In this document: positions 1 through 8,945 of the stretch, in pieces
Layout of the letters: every line of letters begins with the position of its first letter
Position numbering within the stretch: the first letter of the stretch is position 1
From: Oscillospiraceae bacterium
Lineage (GTDB): Bacteria; Bacillota; Clostridia; Oscillospirales; Acutalibacteraceae
DNA length: 64,000 bases
Direction: 5' to 3'
NCBI GenBank assembly: GCA_015065615.1
Contig: SVPY01000001.1
Location: 62,001-126,000, forward strand
Made by a program: the position numbers and the translations under genes
The notes under the pieces: generated by a model
Seen by the model: only the letters and a program-made list of their open reading frames with translations
Told to the model about the DNA's origin: nothing
Databases searched by the model: none

Positions 1-295
1 TGTAGCCTGTCTGATTTTTACAGAGTAAAACAAGATGGCGGTTTTCTCTGTCGAACTCATGAACCTTATCGTGCCTTGTTCTTTTTGCTACGTAAACTTC
101 ACATCCGATAATAGGCTTTATACCCATTTTTTTTGCAGCTTTATAGAAATCTATTACACCGTACATTACGCCGTGGTCTGTAATCGCCACAGCCTTCTGG
201 CCTATTTCCTTAACGTGGGTAAGAAGCTCCTTTATTCTGCAGGCGCCGTCTAAAAGGCTGTATTCCGTATGAACGTGAAGATGAACGAATGCCAC
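1..295 (-). CDS. dnaE: DNA polymerase III alpha subunit, N-terminal part (cut by window edge)
   Basis: This is the first 98 codons of the replicative polymerase DnaE. The reading frame starts at a GTG (295-293) eight bases after an AAGGAGG-type ribosome site and stays open to the window edge. The translation begins VAFVHLHVHTEYSLLDGACR and continues with AITDHGVMYG and IIGCEVYV, the metal-binding PHP domain that opens DnaE proteins. PHP histidines (HLHVH, DHG) are intact. It lies downstream of whiA and a small membrane protein on the same strand. A PolC-type enzyme is less likely, since in PolC the PHP domain follows OB and exonuclease regions. Confidence 0.93.
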   Translation of the reverse strand, partial: MAFVHLHVHTEYSLLDGACRIKELLTHVKEIGQKAVAITDHGVMYGVIDFYKAAKKMGIKPIIGCEVYVAKRTRHDKVHEFDRENRHLVLLCKNQTGY

Positions 296-328
296 TTGTT
301 TTACCTCCTTTTTATTTTTCTGATAATA

Positions 329-862
329 TTATTTATAACTTATTATAAAGAAATGTTCTTCTGTAATGGAATTTTTCTCGGAGGAGCCCCAGCTGAACTT
401 AAGTTTAACTATATATTTGCCCGGAATTATATTATCTTCCCCGTCTTTCGGGTGGTCAAACTGAGATATATTCTCGTAAACCGACTTTATCTCTCCGTTT
501 TCATTTTCATAATACATAAAAAAGGCAAAATCTTTTAAGGTTTTACCCTCGTATTTTAAATAAAGCTCTTTATAAAATTCGATTTCAGGCAGATTTTCGG
601 GAAGCTCCTTGATTTCGTAAGATGTATATAAAGTTTCGTTTCCGCCGGTAACTTCTTTTACTTTATTGGTAAGCGGTGTGATTTCATTTTCGCCTGAAAT
701 TACATAAACTTTGCCTGATTCTGCCGCAGTATTCAGCACACCGGTTAAAAAGGAAAGCACCAGCACTCCCGCTATCAAACCTATGGCGATATAAAGAAAG
801 GTACCGCCTTTTTTCTTTTGTTTATTTACCGTTTGCTTTTTATTTTCTTTACTTTTATTCAT
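329..862 (-). CDS. Small membrane-anchored protein, function unknown
   Basis: I do not recognise this 177-residue protein. It has a lysine-rich cytoplasmic start (residues 1-22), one hydrophobic segment (about 23-45, LYIAIGLIAGVLVLSFLTGV) and an extracytoplasmic domain of about 130 residues with no cysteines and a mixed charged composition. The ATG overlaps the last codons of whiA by eight bases, so it is probably translated by coupling, and dnaE follows 33 bases downstream. A single-pass membrane protein with its soluble part outside is inferred from the positive-inside pattern. It carries no obvious enzyme motif. Confidence 0.75.
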   Translation of the reverse strand: MNKSKENKKQTVNKQKKKGGTFLYIAIGLIAGVLVLSFLTGVLNTAAESGKVYVISGENEITPLTNKVKEVTGGNETLYTSYEIKELPENLPEIEFYKELYLKYEGKTLKDFAFFMYYENENGEIKSVYENISQFDHPKDGEDNIIPGKYIVKLKFSWGSSEKNSITEEHFFIISYK

Positions 863-1802
863 TTAAGCTTTTCGCCATCCATTCTTCCAGATTACCGCCT
901 GCGCATTTTTCGGCAATTTCAATAAGACGCTTTATGCGGTGATTGACACCGCTGCGGCTGATACCCAACACTTCGCTTAACTGCTTTAAGCTCATATCGG
1001 GGTTTTCAAGCCTTAAGCTTGCCATCTGCTGTAATTCTTCGCTTAAAGAAGTGAGCCCCACCGTATCGCTTATTATCGCTATCGCGGCAGTCTGCTTGGC
1101 AGAAGCGGAAAAAGTTTTATCCATATTGGCTGTTTCAAAATTGCTTTTTCTGTTTATATCGTTCATGGCTTCCTTATACATTTTAACCTGCATAAGCTCC
1201 ATAGAGGAATTCATAGCACCCATAAACGTAAGCATATCTTCAATTTTCGAGCTATCCTTGATGTAAACTATGTAGTTTCCGCCGCGCTCTGTTAATGAAG
1301 CCTGAAAATTCATTTCTTCATCGTTAAGCATGGAAAGAAGGTCGCCTGCTAAAAGCTTATGGGGCACCACAAACTCCATGTGGTATTCCTTCTGAGGGTC
1401 TGTAATACTTCCTGCAGCTATGAAAGCGCCCCTCAAAAAAGCCTTTTTACATTTTTCGCATTTTATGTTCTTACCGTTTATTCTCAGATGTACTTCGTGT
1501 AAATCGTGGTCGAAAGCATCGTAAATAGACTTGCGGCTGCCGTCGCCTACTATCGTAAGAGTGTAGGTATCGCCTTTACTTCTGTTTACTTTACCCGAAA
1601 TATCCACTATTGCGCCCGCCTCGGTACTTGCGTACTGAGCGATTATGCCCGCCGTGTGTATACTTTCAATATTTATTTTTTTATGAAAAGGCGTAAAACA
1701 CTTCGAAAAAAGCAGAAGACCGTAACCCTCAGCTTTATTGCAGCATTTCTTTTTATTCTCTATTTTACAAAGCTCTCTCTTGGTATCAGAAGAGAAGGAC
1801 AT
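855..1802 (-). CDS. whiA: WhiA family DNA-binding protein
   Basis: WhiA is a conserved Gram-positive DNA-binding protein linked to cell division and, in actinobacteria, sporulation. The N-terminal part begins MSFSSDTKRELC and belongs to the LAGLIDADG homing-endonuclease fold without nuclease function. Around residues 100-130 are two CxxC-like cysteines (KCEKCKKAFLRGAFIAAGS). The C-terminus has a helix-turn-helix (LKQLSEVLGISRSGVNHRIKR). I chose the ATG at 1802 because an AGAGGATG ribosome site precedes it; an earlier in-frame ATG at 1823 lies before that site. It follows rapZ after 108 bases with no yvcK between. Confidence 0.95.
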   Translation of the reverse strand: MSFSSDTKRELCKIENKKKCCNKAEGYGLLLFSKCFTPFHKKINIESIHTAGIIAQYASTEAGAIVDISGKVNRSKGDTYTLTIVGDGSRKSIYDAFDHDLHEVHLRINGKNIKCEKCKKAFLRGAFIAAGSITDPQKEYHMEFVVPHKLLAGDLLSMLNDEEMNFQASLTERGGNYIVYIKDSSKIEDMLTFMGAMNSSMELMQVKMYKEAMNDINRKSNFETANMDKTFSASAKQTAAIAIISDTVGLTSLSEELQQMASLRLENPDMSLKQLSEVLGISRSGVNHRIKRLIEIAEKCAGGNLEEWMAKSLNE

Positions 1803-1910
1803 TTTATACCCATCCTCTCGCATTTATTTAAAAATCAATCTCAGCAAAGCGTCTGCTGTCATACAATTCGCCGCATAAGCCAATCGCTTTGATGAACCAT
1901 ATTTATTCTC

Positions 1911-2777
1911 TTATTTCTTTATATCCCTGTGAGTTACGTCAGCTTTAATTCCTTTTTCCTTCAAGTGGTCGCAGAGATACTGAGCCGTAGCTACGCTTCT
2001 GTGATGACCGCCCGTACAGCCGACGGATATAACAAGCTGACTTTTGCCTTCCTTTTTATATAGAGGCACGAGGTAATCTATCATATCGGTAAGCTTTGTA
2101 ATGAAACCTTTTGTCTCCTCACATCCCATTACGTAGTCCCTTACAGGTTCGTCCAGACCCGTTAAATTACGAAGACCTTCCACATAAAAAGGATTAGGCA
2201 TACATCTTACGTCGAAAACAAGGTCGGATTCCAAGGGCATACCGTATTTAAAGCCAAAGCTTACGCAGTGAACGGACAGAGAATTAACGTCGCTGCCCAC
2301 TTCCTCGGAAAATAATTTAAAAATTCGCTCCTTCATATACTGAGGGTGAAGGTTGCTTGTATCGATAATATAATCTGCCTTCTCCTTCACGGGGCGCAGA
2401 ATCTCCCTTTCAAGGCGGACGGCATTTTCAAGGGAGCCCTTGAAACTATCGGAAAGAGGGTGCTTACGTCTTGTTTCCTGATAGCGGTTAACGAGCACGC
2501 TGTTGGATGCATCGAGGAAAAGTATTTTATAGCTTTTGCCTTCGTTTTCAAGGCTTGAAATGGCACTGAAAAACGACTTAAACAGCTCGCCGCCTCTTGT
2601 GTCGGTAACTACTGCCGTTCTTTTAGGCCAGCCCTCGGTTTTTAAACACATATCATAGAATACGGGAATAAGTTCGGGAGGTAAATTATCCACGCAGTAA
2701 AAGCCTATATCCTCCATAGCTGCCACCGCTTTTGATTTACCCGCGCCAGAAAGACCCGTTACGATTATAAATTCCAT
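1911..2777 (-). CDS. rapZ: RNase adapter / nucleotide-binding protein RapZ (YvcJ)
   Basis: This 288-residue protein has the RapZ/YvcJ layout: an N-terminal P-loop (VTGLSGAGKSKA, residues about 6-17), the CVDNLPPELIP signature, and a C-terminal domain with CTGGHHRSV and THRDI. The family binds ATP/GTP. In Escherichia coli it guides RNase E to GlmZ, and in Bacillus it is linked to competence. It belongs to the hprK-murB-rapZ-whiA operon and has normal length. The gluconeogenesis factor gene yvcK that commonly follows it is absent. The 108 bases between its stop and the whiA start hold no recognisable gene. Confidence 0.95.
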   Translation of the reverse strand: MEFIIVTGLSGAGKSKAVAAMEDIGFYCVDNLPPELIPVFYDMCLKTEGWPKRTAVVTDTRGGELFKSFFSAISSLENEGKSYKILFLDASNSVLVNRYQETRRKHPLSDSFKGSLENAVRLEREILRPVKEKADYIIDTSNLHPQYMKERIFKLFSEEVGSDVNSLSVHCVSFGFKYGMPLESDLVFDVRCMPNPFYVEGLRNLTGLDEPVRDYVMGCEETKGFITKLTDMIDYLVPLYKKEGKSQLVISVGCTGGHHRSVATAQYLCDHLKEKGIKADVTHRDIKK

Positions 2778-2824
2778 ATAATAATAATTTCCTTATAAAA
2801 AATAACAACTGCAATATAAAACAA

Positions 2825-3736
2825 TTATTTAAGAAGCTTTACTTCACATTCAAGCTCTACGTCTTTTTCTTCTTTAACTATGGCTTTGATTTTTTCGATA
2901 AGATTCAAAACGTCACTGCAGCTTGCTTCACCTTTATTGATAACGAAACCCGAATGCTTAACGCTTACTTCTGCATCGCCTACAGAGAGCCCCTTTAAGC
3001 CGCATTCCTCTATTAAAGCTGCCGCAAAATAACCCTCGGGGCGCTTAAAGGTAGATCCTGCGCTGGGATACTCCAGAGGCTGTTTGCTCTTTCTTTTATC
3101 CATAAGCTCGCCCATTTTAGAGTTTATTTCGTCATAGTCACCTTTTTTAAGGTTTAATATAAGCTTGGTAATGATAAAATCTTTATCGGTATAAGCGCTT
3201 TTTCTGTAGCCTAAAGAAAGCTCTTCCCCTGAAAAACTGCCTTTGTTTCCGTTTTTATCTATATGTTCGCAAGAAGCAAGAACGTCCTTCATTTCACCGC
3301 CGTAAGCGCCTGCGTTCATATAGGCGGCGCCGCCTGCACTGCCGGGAATACCCCAGGCAAATTCAAGACCTGTCAATGAATTTTTTCTTGCAAAAGCGCA
3401 GAGGCTTGAAAGACTTGCGCCTGCGCCGCAGGAGATTTCGCTTTCGCTTAAAAGCTTTATTTCGGAAAATTCTCCGCCTAAAGTGATTACAACACCGTCG
3501 AAACCTTCGTCGCACACAAGCATATTGGAACCGTTACCCAATATAAAATAACGAAGAGAGCTTTCGTTTACGGCTGAAAGAACCGTTTTAAGTTCACATT
3601 CATTATTTACGGTAACGAAACGCTTTGCGTTTCCGCCAAGCTTGAAGGTTATATGTTTTTTCATAGGCTCATTACAGATAAATGTGATGCCCTTCTCTTT
3701 AAGTTTATTATCAAAGCTTAAATATTTCGTATTCAT
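2825..3736 (-). CDS. murB: UDP-N-acetylmuramate dehydrogenase MurB
   Basis: MurB reduces UDP-GlcNAc-enolpyruvate to UDP-MurNAc with NADPH and FAD in cytoplasmic peptidoglycan precursor synthesis. The FAD-binding part shows FKLGGNAKRF, ILGNGSNMLV and the GIPGSAGGAAYMNAGAYGGE signature. The catalytic serine sits in YPSAGSTFKRP (type II, lacking the type I tyrosine loop), and the C-terminal part contains KHSGFVINKG. Length (303 aa) is typical. It lies between hprK and rapZ on the minus strand with spacings of 107 and 47 bases. Confidence 0.96.
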   Translation of the reverse strand: MNTKYLSFDNKLKEKGITFICNEPMKKHITFKLGGNAKRFVTVNNECELKTVLSAVNESSLRYFILGNGSNMLVCDEGFDGVVITLGGEFSEIKLLSESEISCGAGASLSSLCAFARKNSLTGLEFAWGIPGSAGGAAYMNAGAYGGEMKDVLASCEHIDKNGNKGSFSGEELSLGYRKSAYTDKDFIITKLILNLKKGDYDEINSKMGELMDKRKSKQPLEYPSAGSTFKRPEGYFAAALIEECGLKGLSVGDAEVSVKHSGFVINKGEASCSDVLNLIEKIKAIVKEEKDVELECEVKLLK

Positions 3737-3843
3737 ATATAAAGCTTCCCCTTACTAAATACCTTTGATTTTCACAGCGGAAAAGCAAACTTCCCCTCTA
3801 TGATAATATGTTTTACGGATTTAATTATTCTTATTTATGTTAC

Positions 3844-4809
3844 TTACATATTGATATCCTTTTTGATATCCATGGGAGCCATGGCGCTTACGTCCATACC
3901 GAGACTTGCAAGAAGCTCGTGAGCCGCATTGAAGCCCATTTTCTTCTGCCTGTTATTCATAGCGGCAACCTCTATGATAACTGCAAGGTTACGGCCGGGT
4001 TTAACGGGAATGGTCATTAAAGGCACTTTAATGCCGAGAATTTCGGTATATTCATTATCAATACCCATTCGGTCGTATACCTTTGTGCTGTCCCACAATT
4101 CAAGGTTAATAACCATATCTATTTTTTCCGAAAGCTTAACGGCGCCCATACCGAAAATACGCCTTGCATTAATAATGCCGATACCGCGAAGTTCAATAAA
4201 GTGACGGATATTTTCGGGAGCCTGACCTACTAAGGATTTATTGGAAACTCTTCTTATCTCAACTGCGTCGTCGGCAACAAGGCGGTGGCCGCGCTTGATA
4301 ATTTCGATAGCGGTTTCACTTTTACCTACGCCGCTGTCGCCTACGAGTAAAATACCTTCGCCGTAAACTTCAACGAGAACGCCGTGACGGGTAATTCTGG
4401 GAGCAAGCTCTACGTTTAAAAGCGATACGAGGGCGGCTACAACGTTTGACGTAGAATCCACAGAAGTTAAAAGCGGAACACCGTGTTCCTGCGCGCTTTC
4501 AACCATAACGGGGAATGCTTCAAGGTCACGGGCAATAATAACCGCAGGGGGATTCATACTGAAAAACTTTTTAATGGCTTCATCCATTTTTTCTCTGCCG
4601 AAGCTTTCAAGCATCGCCATTTCAGATTTGCCTAAAACGCAAATTCTGAGCGGATCGAAAAAGTCGTAGAAGCCGTTAAGCGCAACACCGGGACGGTTAA
4701 CTTCACGGGATTTTACGTAAATATCGTCTGCTGATTTCGGTAAATAAAGAGCTGTGAGCTGTAAATCTTTAATAATTCTTGATAACTGTAAGGTGTATTC
4801 TTCTGCCAT
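3844..4809 (-). CDS. hprK: HPr kinase/phosphorylase
   Basis: HprK phosphorylates and dephosphorylates HPr at Ser46 in response to metabolite levels and so controls carbon catabolite repression in Firmicutes. The 321-residue protein has an N-terminal domain, then the Walker A loop VGDSGVGKSE, a downstream VADDAVEI segment, the ELRGIGIINAR signature and C-terminal PVKPGRNLA. All key motifs are present, so it should be active. It opens the murB-rapZ-whiA set after trmN6, 17 bases from the trmN6 stop. A second, very different HprK-like protein is at 60303-61160. Confidence 0.97.
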   Translation of the reverse strand: MAEEYTLQLSRIIKDLQLTALYLPKSADDIYVKSREVNRPGVALNGFYDFFDPLRICVLGKSEMAMLESFGREKMDEAIKKFFSMNPPAVIIARDLEAFPVMVESAQEHGVPLLTSVDSTSNVVAALVSLLNVELAPRITRHGVLVEVYGEGILLVGDSGVGKSETAIEIIKRGHRLVADDAVEIRRVSNKSLVGQAPENIRHFIELRGIGIINARRIFGMGAVKLSEKIDMVINLELWDSTKVYDRMGIDNEYTEILGIKVPLMTIPVKPGRNLAVIIEVAAMNNRQKKMGFNAAHELLASLGMDVSAMAPMDIKKDINM

Positions 4810-4826
4810 AATATATTTCTCCTTTG

Positions 4827-5588
4827 TTAATAATTTTTATAGTCACCGTAAATTTCAATCATTTCTTTTGAAACTTCACCGTTTTCTTCCAGTATTAAAG
4901 TGGGTAAAATCTGAAGCCCGGGTTTACCTCCGCGGCGGCATTTAAGAAGGAAAAGCGAAGGGGCTTTATCGCTTCTGCCCTGCACAAGCCTTAACACTTT
5001 CGGCTCAAGATCATACTTTCTCATTATATTCATCGCGTCGGTAAGTCTTTCGGGGCGTTGGCAAATACAAAGATTACCGCCGAATTTAAGGCAGAATCTT
5101 GCGCTTTCGGCAAGCTCTTCCATTGTAAGCAGTTCTTCGTGGCGGGCTATGGTCATTTTCGTATCTTCATTTTTAATCCCCGCTCCCTGAGCTTTGTAAG
5201 GAGGGTTGCAGGCTATTAAATCAAGATTCTGTTCAGGGAAAAGCTTTTTATAATCCCTTATATCTCCTTTTATAAGCTCTATATCAAATCCGCATTCTTT
5301 AAAGGAAATTTCCGCCTGAAGCTGTGCCTGACTCTGCACTTCCACTGCGTATATTTTTTTAGGGTTATATTTCCCTTTCCATATTAAAGGAATGGTTCCG
5401 CAGCCCGTACCGAAATCGGCGCACACGTCGTTTTTATTTGGCGAAGCAAAATGTGAGAGTAAAATCGTATCGGTATTAAAACGGTGTTCTCTTGTTACAA
5501 ATACCTTGGCACCGAAACCAAGGCGTTCCCATTTACCGTTTTGCAGAATATTTTCTGTATTTATCCCATTTTCACACAAATTCGCCAC
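4827..5588 (-). CDS. tRNA1(Val) A37 N6-methyltransferase-like enzyme
   Basis: This is a 253-residue class I SAM-dependent methyltransferase of the TrmN6/YfiC type. A SAM-binding region (CADFGTGCGTIPLIW) is followed by the adenine N6-methyltransferase motif ACNPPYKAQG. The C-terminal LRLVQGRSDKAPSLFLLKCRRGG is typical of Gram-positive YfiC homologues. The start is uncertain: GTG at 5588 is only two bases from its AAAGG site, so the in-frame TTG at 5579 fits better. A TATAAT box on the minus strand at 5621-5626 probably drives this gene and the hprK-murB-rapZ-whiA genes behind it. Confidence 0.88.
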   Translation of the reverse strand: MANLCENGINTENILQNGKWERLGFGAKVFVTREHRFNTDTILLSHFASPNKNDVCADFGTGCGTIPLIWKGKYNPKKIYAVEVQSQAQLQAEISFKECGFDIELIKGDIRDYKKLFPEQNLDLIACNPPYKAQGAGIKNEDTKMTIARHEELLTMEELAESARFCLKFGGNLCICQRPERLTDAMNIMRKYDLEPKVLRLVQGRSDKAPSLFLLKCRRGGKPGLQILPTLILEENGEVSKEMIEIYGDYKNY

Positions 5589-5673
5589 CGCCTTTCTTCA
5601 CAAATTGATATATTTAGTATATTATAACCTAAATTTACAAAAAAATAAAGATAAATTCCTATATTTATATTTC

Positions 5674-5702
5674 TTGTATTATTAAAATAAATGTTATATA
5701 AT
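5674..5702 (+). promoter_or_regulatory. Sigma-A promoter for the MATE transporter
   Basis: TTGTAT at 5674-5679 and TATAAT at 5697-5702 are separated by 17 bases. Transcription would start near 5709, leaving a short leader before the TTG start at 5737. A minus-strand TATAAT (5621-5626) facing the other way makes this a divergent promoter region. Confidence 0.75.
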
Positions 5703-5736
5703 AGTAGAAGAATTTTATATAATGGGGGAATATGAT

Positions 5737-7152
5737 TTGTTCAGTAAAATAAAAAGCCTTTTCGGCGCACAGGATATGACCGTAGGCAGTCCTACCGCTT
5801 CTATTATTAAGTTTGCCATTCCTCTTTTGATAGGCAACTTCGCTCAGCAGCTTTATAACACTGTTGACGCAATTATAGTCGGTCAGAACGTAGGCGACTC
5901 CGCCCTTGCAGCCGTTGGCGCTTCCAACCCTATAATAAACTTACTTCTTGCTTTATTTATGGGTATTTCAACAGGTGCCGGTATTATCGTATCTCAGTAT
6001 TTCGGCGCCAAGCAGCGTGAGAATCTTTCCAAAACAGTAGGTAACGTTATTTTCCTTACTTTAATCGTAAGCGTTGTTACAACCGCTTTAGGTCTTCTTA
6101 TCTCAAGACCTATTCTTGAACTTATGGGTACCCCCAACGACGAAGTGAACGGATTCATTTTAGAAGGCGCCACTACATACCTTATGATTATTATGCTTGG
6201 CTTTATAGGCACAGCTTTCTATAATATGGTATCGGGTATTTTAAGAGGTATGGGCGACAGCGTAATGCCCCTTGTATTCCTGCTTGTTGCCTGCGGTATC
6301 AACATTGCTCTTGACCTTTATTTTGTACAGGGTCTTAAATGGGGCGTTATGGGTGTTGCTGTTGCTACTATTATTGCACAGGGTGTATCCGCAGCTTTAT
6401 GCCTTATAAGACTTTTCACAATGACAGACGTCATTGATATTGGCCTTAAATATTTCAAGCTCGACTTTAAACTTGTTTTTCAGATAGTAAGAGTAGGTTT
6501 ACCCAGCGGTATGATGCAGGCAATATTCAGCTGCGCTACACTTGTTGTTCAGTCACTTACAAATACATTCGGCGAGGCTATTATCGCGGTTACCACGGTT
6601 GTTATGAGAGTTGACGGCTTCGCAATGATGCCCAACTTTACATTCGGTATGGCTATGACCACCTTTGTTGGCCAGAATATCGGTGCAGGTAAATGGGACA
6701 GAGTAAACAAGAGTTTAAAAGTCGGTCTTACAATAGGTCTTTCTACTTGTGCTACACTTGTTGCTGCAATTTTACTTTTCGGCAGAAACTTAATAGGTAT
6801 TTTCTCCAGTACCCCCGACGTTATCAATAACGGTAACCATATGCTCAATATCTTAGCATTCGGCTATATCTCCTTCTGTGTTACACAGATTCTTATGGGT
6901 ATTATGCGCGGTGCAGGCGATACAGTTACCCCCATGGTAATCAGCGCTATCACCACAGTTGCCATCCGTGTACCCGTTGCTTACCTTTTAGCTTTCCTCA
7001 CTCAGTCCCCCGAGTTGCCCACAGGTTCACCCGAATCCATTTACTGGTCACTTCTTATCTCCTGGGTATCAGGTACAATTCTTTCCGTTATCCTTTATCT
7101 TAAAGGCGGCTGGAAGAAAAAGGCTGAAAGCATCGGTATTTATCACGATTAA
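5737..7152 (+). CDS. MATE family multidrug/cation antiporter
   Basis: This is a 12-helix MATE (multi-antimicrobial extrusion) transporter that uses a Na+ or H+ gradient to expel cationic compounds or metabolites. Two six-helix halves are visible, each starting with a conserved stretch (PLLIGNFAQQLYNTVDAIIVG; LPSGMMQAIFSCATLVVQ). Other family segments are MGISTGAGIIVSQYFGA and TFVGQNIGAGKWDRV. An ATG at 5722 is possible, but the GGGGGA ribosome site at 5724-5729 lies after it and seven bases before the in-frame TTG at 5737, which I prefer. It is a single-gene unit with its own promoter and terminator. The substrate cannot be read from sequence. Confidence 0.92.
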   Translation: MFSKIKSLFGAQDMTVGSPTASIIKFAIPLLIGNFAQQLYNTVDAIIVGQNVGDSALAAVGASNPIINLLLALFMGISTGAGIIVSQYFGAKQRENLSKTVGNVIFLTLIVSVVTTALGLLISRPILELMGTPNDEVNGFILEGATTYLMIIMLGFIGTAFYNMVSGILRGMGDSVMPLVFLLVACGINIALDLYFVQGLKWGVMGVAVATIIAQGVSAALCLIRLFTMTDVIDIGLKYFKLDFKLVFQIVRVGLPSGMMQAIFSCATLVVQSLTNTFGEAIIAVTTVVMRVDGFAMMPNFTFGMAMTTFVGQNIGAGKWDRVNKSLKVGLTIGLSTCATLVAAILLFGRNLIGIFSSTPDVINNGNHMLNILAFGYISFCVTQILMGIMRGAGDTVTPMVISAITTVAIRVPVAYLLAFLTQSPELPTGSPESIYWSLLISWVSGTILSVILYLKGGWKKKAESIGIYHD

Positions 7153-7174
7153 TACAAAATCTAACTCAATAAAC

Positions 7175-7205
7175 AAAGCTCGCTTATGCGGGCTTTATTT
7201 ATTTT
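7175..7205 (+). terminator. Rho-independent terminator after the MATE gene
   Basis: AAAGCTCGC (7175-7183) pairs with GCGGGCTTT (7188-7196) across a TTAT loop with one wobble pair. A T-rich tract follows to about 7205. Confidence 0.85.
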
Positions 7206-7237
7206 ATAATATTTTACCAAATTAAAGCAAAAAAGAG

Positions 7238-7266
7238 TTGACAAGCGTAAAAAACTGCTGTATTAT
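7238..7266 (+). promoter_or_regulatory. Sigma-A promoter of the amino acid ABC importer
   Basis: A consensus TTGACA (7238-7243) and TATTAT (7261-7266) are spaced by 17 bases. The leader that follows contains TCACTT...AAGTGA half sites (about 7273-7301) that could form a hairpin or an operator. Confidence 0.85.
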
Positions 7267-7335
7267 ATATGAGTCACTTCACTTCATCTTGGTAAAGTGA
7301 TAAATGCTAAAAGAAATTAATTGAGGATAGGTATT

Positions 7336-8133
7336 ATGAAAAAGATTTTATGTTTGATGTTGGCCCTTATGATGATAGTAGCTTGCTTTGCAGGCTGCCA
7401 GGGCGAGAAAAAAGTTGACTCCGACTATGAGTACGTAAAGAATAAGGGTACTTTAATAGTTGGTATTACAGACTTCGCACCTATGGATTACACAGACGAA
7501 GACGGCAACTGGATCGGCTTCGACGCTGACTTAGCTAAAGCTTTTGCTAAAGAGCTTGGTGTTGAAGTTAAATTCCAGCTTATCGACTGGAACAGTAAGG
7601 AAATGGAACTTGACGGCAAGTCTATTGATGTTGTATGGAACGGTATGACACTTACAGATGCAGTTAAGAAGACAATGGAAACAAGTAATCCTTACTGCAA
7701 CAACCAGCAGGTTGTAGTTGTAAGAAAGGATGTAGCTGATAAGTATCAGACTAAAGAAAGCCTTAAAGAGCTTAAGTTTGCAGTTGAAGAAGGTTCTGCA
7801 GGCGCTGAACAGGTAGCTATGATCGAAGGCGCTAAGTACGTTGAAGTTCTTGACCAGGCTACAGCTCTTGCTGAAGTTCAGGCAGGTACATCTACAGCAG
7901 CTGTTATTGACCTTCTTATGGCAAGTGCAATGCTTGGTGAAGGCACAGGTTTTGAGGATCTCACTTATACAATAGGACTTAACGACGAAGAATACGGCGT
8001 AGGCTTCAGAAAAGGCTCTGACCTTGCTCCTAAGCTTAACGATTTCTTCAAGAAAACTTATGCAGACGGCACAATGGAAGATTTAGCAAATCTCTACAAC
8101 ATTGATACAGCCGTTATCATCCCCCAGGAATAA
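7336..8133 (+). CDS. Amino acid ABC transporter substrate-binding lipoprotein
   Basis: This is a family 3 solute-binding protein (SBP_bac_3 / HisJ-GlnH type) that captures a polar amino acid outside the cell for the permease and ATPase that follow. The signal peptide ends in the lipobox VACFAGC, with the lipidated cysteine at residue 21. The mature part shows GTLIVGITDFAPMDY and WIGFDADLAKAFAKELGVEV, both classic for the family. I chose the ATG at 7336, preceded by GAGGATAG, over an upstream in-frame start. The ligand cannot be told from sequence. A strong hairpin follows the gene, which probably raises its level relative to the permease. Confidence 0.93.
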   Translation: MKKILCLMLALMMIVACFAGCQGEKKVDSDYEYVKNKGTLIVGITDFAPMDYTDEDGNWIGFDADLAKAFAKELGVEVKFQLIDWNSKEMELDGKSIDVVWNGMTLTDAVKKTMETSNPYCNNQQVVVVRKDVADKYQTKESLKELKFAVEEGSAGAEQVAMIEGAKYVEVLDQATALAEVQAGTSTAAVIDLLMASAMLGEGTGFEDLTYTIGLNDEEYGVGFRKGSDLAPKLNDFFKKTYADGTMEDLANLYNIDTAVIIPQE

Positions 8134-8164
8134 TACGTTCTCCTATATATTGAATTAACCACAA

Positions 8165-8207
8165 AACACTAAGCATTAAGCCCTAAAAAAGCTTAATGCT
8201 TAATGTT
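8165..8207 (+). terminator. Intra-operon hairpin (partial terminator or mRNA-stabilising stem)
   Basis: Arms at 8165-8181 and 8191-8207 pair over 17 positions with one mismatch around a nine-base loop. The T tract after it is weak. In binding-protein operons such a stem commonly allows more transcript of the binding protein than of the membrane parts; that role is inferred. Confidence 0.65.
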
Positions 8208-8256
8208 GTTTAAGAGATAAGGAAGGAACTTTGCAAGCCAAAGTTATAAATCTACT

Positions 8257-8934
8257 ATGCAGGAATTCTTAACCGTTATCGACGCACTTAATCAAGGTTT
8301 TTTTCAAACCTTTAAGCTTTTTGCAATTACACTTTTGGGCGCTCTCCCATTAGGCCTTATTATATCCTTCGGCTCAATGAGCAAGTTCAAGCCCTTAAGC
8401 TATTTTACAAAAACAGTAGTATGGGTAATAAGAGGCACACCTCTTATGCTCCAGCTCTTTATAATTTACTACGTACCGGGTCAGCTTTCAGGCGGTATGA
8501 GCCCTTGGTCTGCTTTTGAGGATGACCGTTTTATCGCTTCCTGCGTAGCTTTCATTATAAACTACGCTTGTTACTTCTCCGAAATTTACCGCGGCGGTAT
8601 TCAGGGTGTTCCCGTAGGTCAAAAAGAAGCAGGCGAAGTACTGGGTATGACGAAAAGCCAGATTTTCTTTAAAGTTACTCTTTTACAGATGGTCAAGCGT
8701 ATAGTACCCCCTATGTCCAACGAAATTATCACCCTTACCAAGGATACTTCTCTTGCAAGAATTATCTCTTATCAGGAAATTATCTGGGCAGGTTACTCAT
8801 TCATTAAGGGTTCAAGAGGCATTTCAGGTATTGTATGGCCTTTGTTCTTCACGGGTCTTTACTACCTTGTTTTCAACGGCGCCCTCACTCTCCTTTTCGG
8901 TTATATTGAAAAGAAACTTAAGCACTTTAATTAA
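8257..8934 (+). CDS. Amino acid ABC transporter permease
   Basis: This 225-residue protein is a HisM/GlnP-type inner-membrane permease. It has about five hydrophobic helices, the [14 protein letters not shown] segment after the second helix, and the EAA coupling loop ([19 protein letters not shown], about residues 127-145) that contacts the ATPase. The ATG at 8257 lacks a close ribosome site; the nearest GGAAGG is about 30 bases upstream. The start is therefore less certain than for its neighbours, but no better in-frame start exists. The ATPase follows after 11 bases. Confidence 0.92.
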   Translation: MQEFLTVIDALNQGFFQTFKLFAITLLGALPLGLIISFGSMSKFKPLSYFTKTVVWVIRGTPLMLQLFIIYYVPGQLSGGMSPWSAFEDDRFIASCVAFIINYACYFSEIYRGGIQGVPVGQKEAGEVLGMTKSQIFFKVTLLQMVKRIVPPMSNEIITLTKDTSLARIISYQEIIWAGYSFIKGSRGISGIVWPLFFTGLYYLVFNGALTLLFGYIEKKLKHFN

Positions 8935-8945
8935 GAGAGGTTATT

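Noticed and set aside
7273-7301. Known amino-acid riboswitch (glycine, lysine or T-box) before the ABC importer
   Set aside because: The leader is about 60 bases, too short for these elements, and has only a small dyad.
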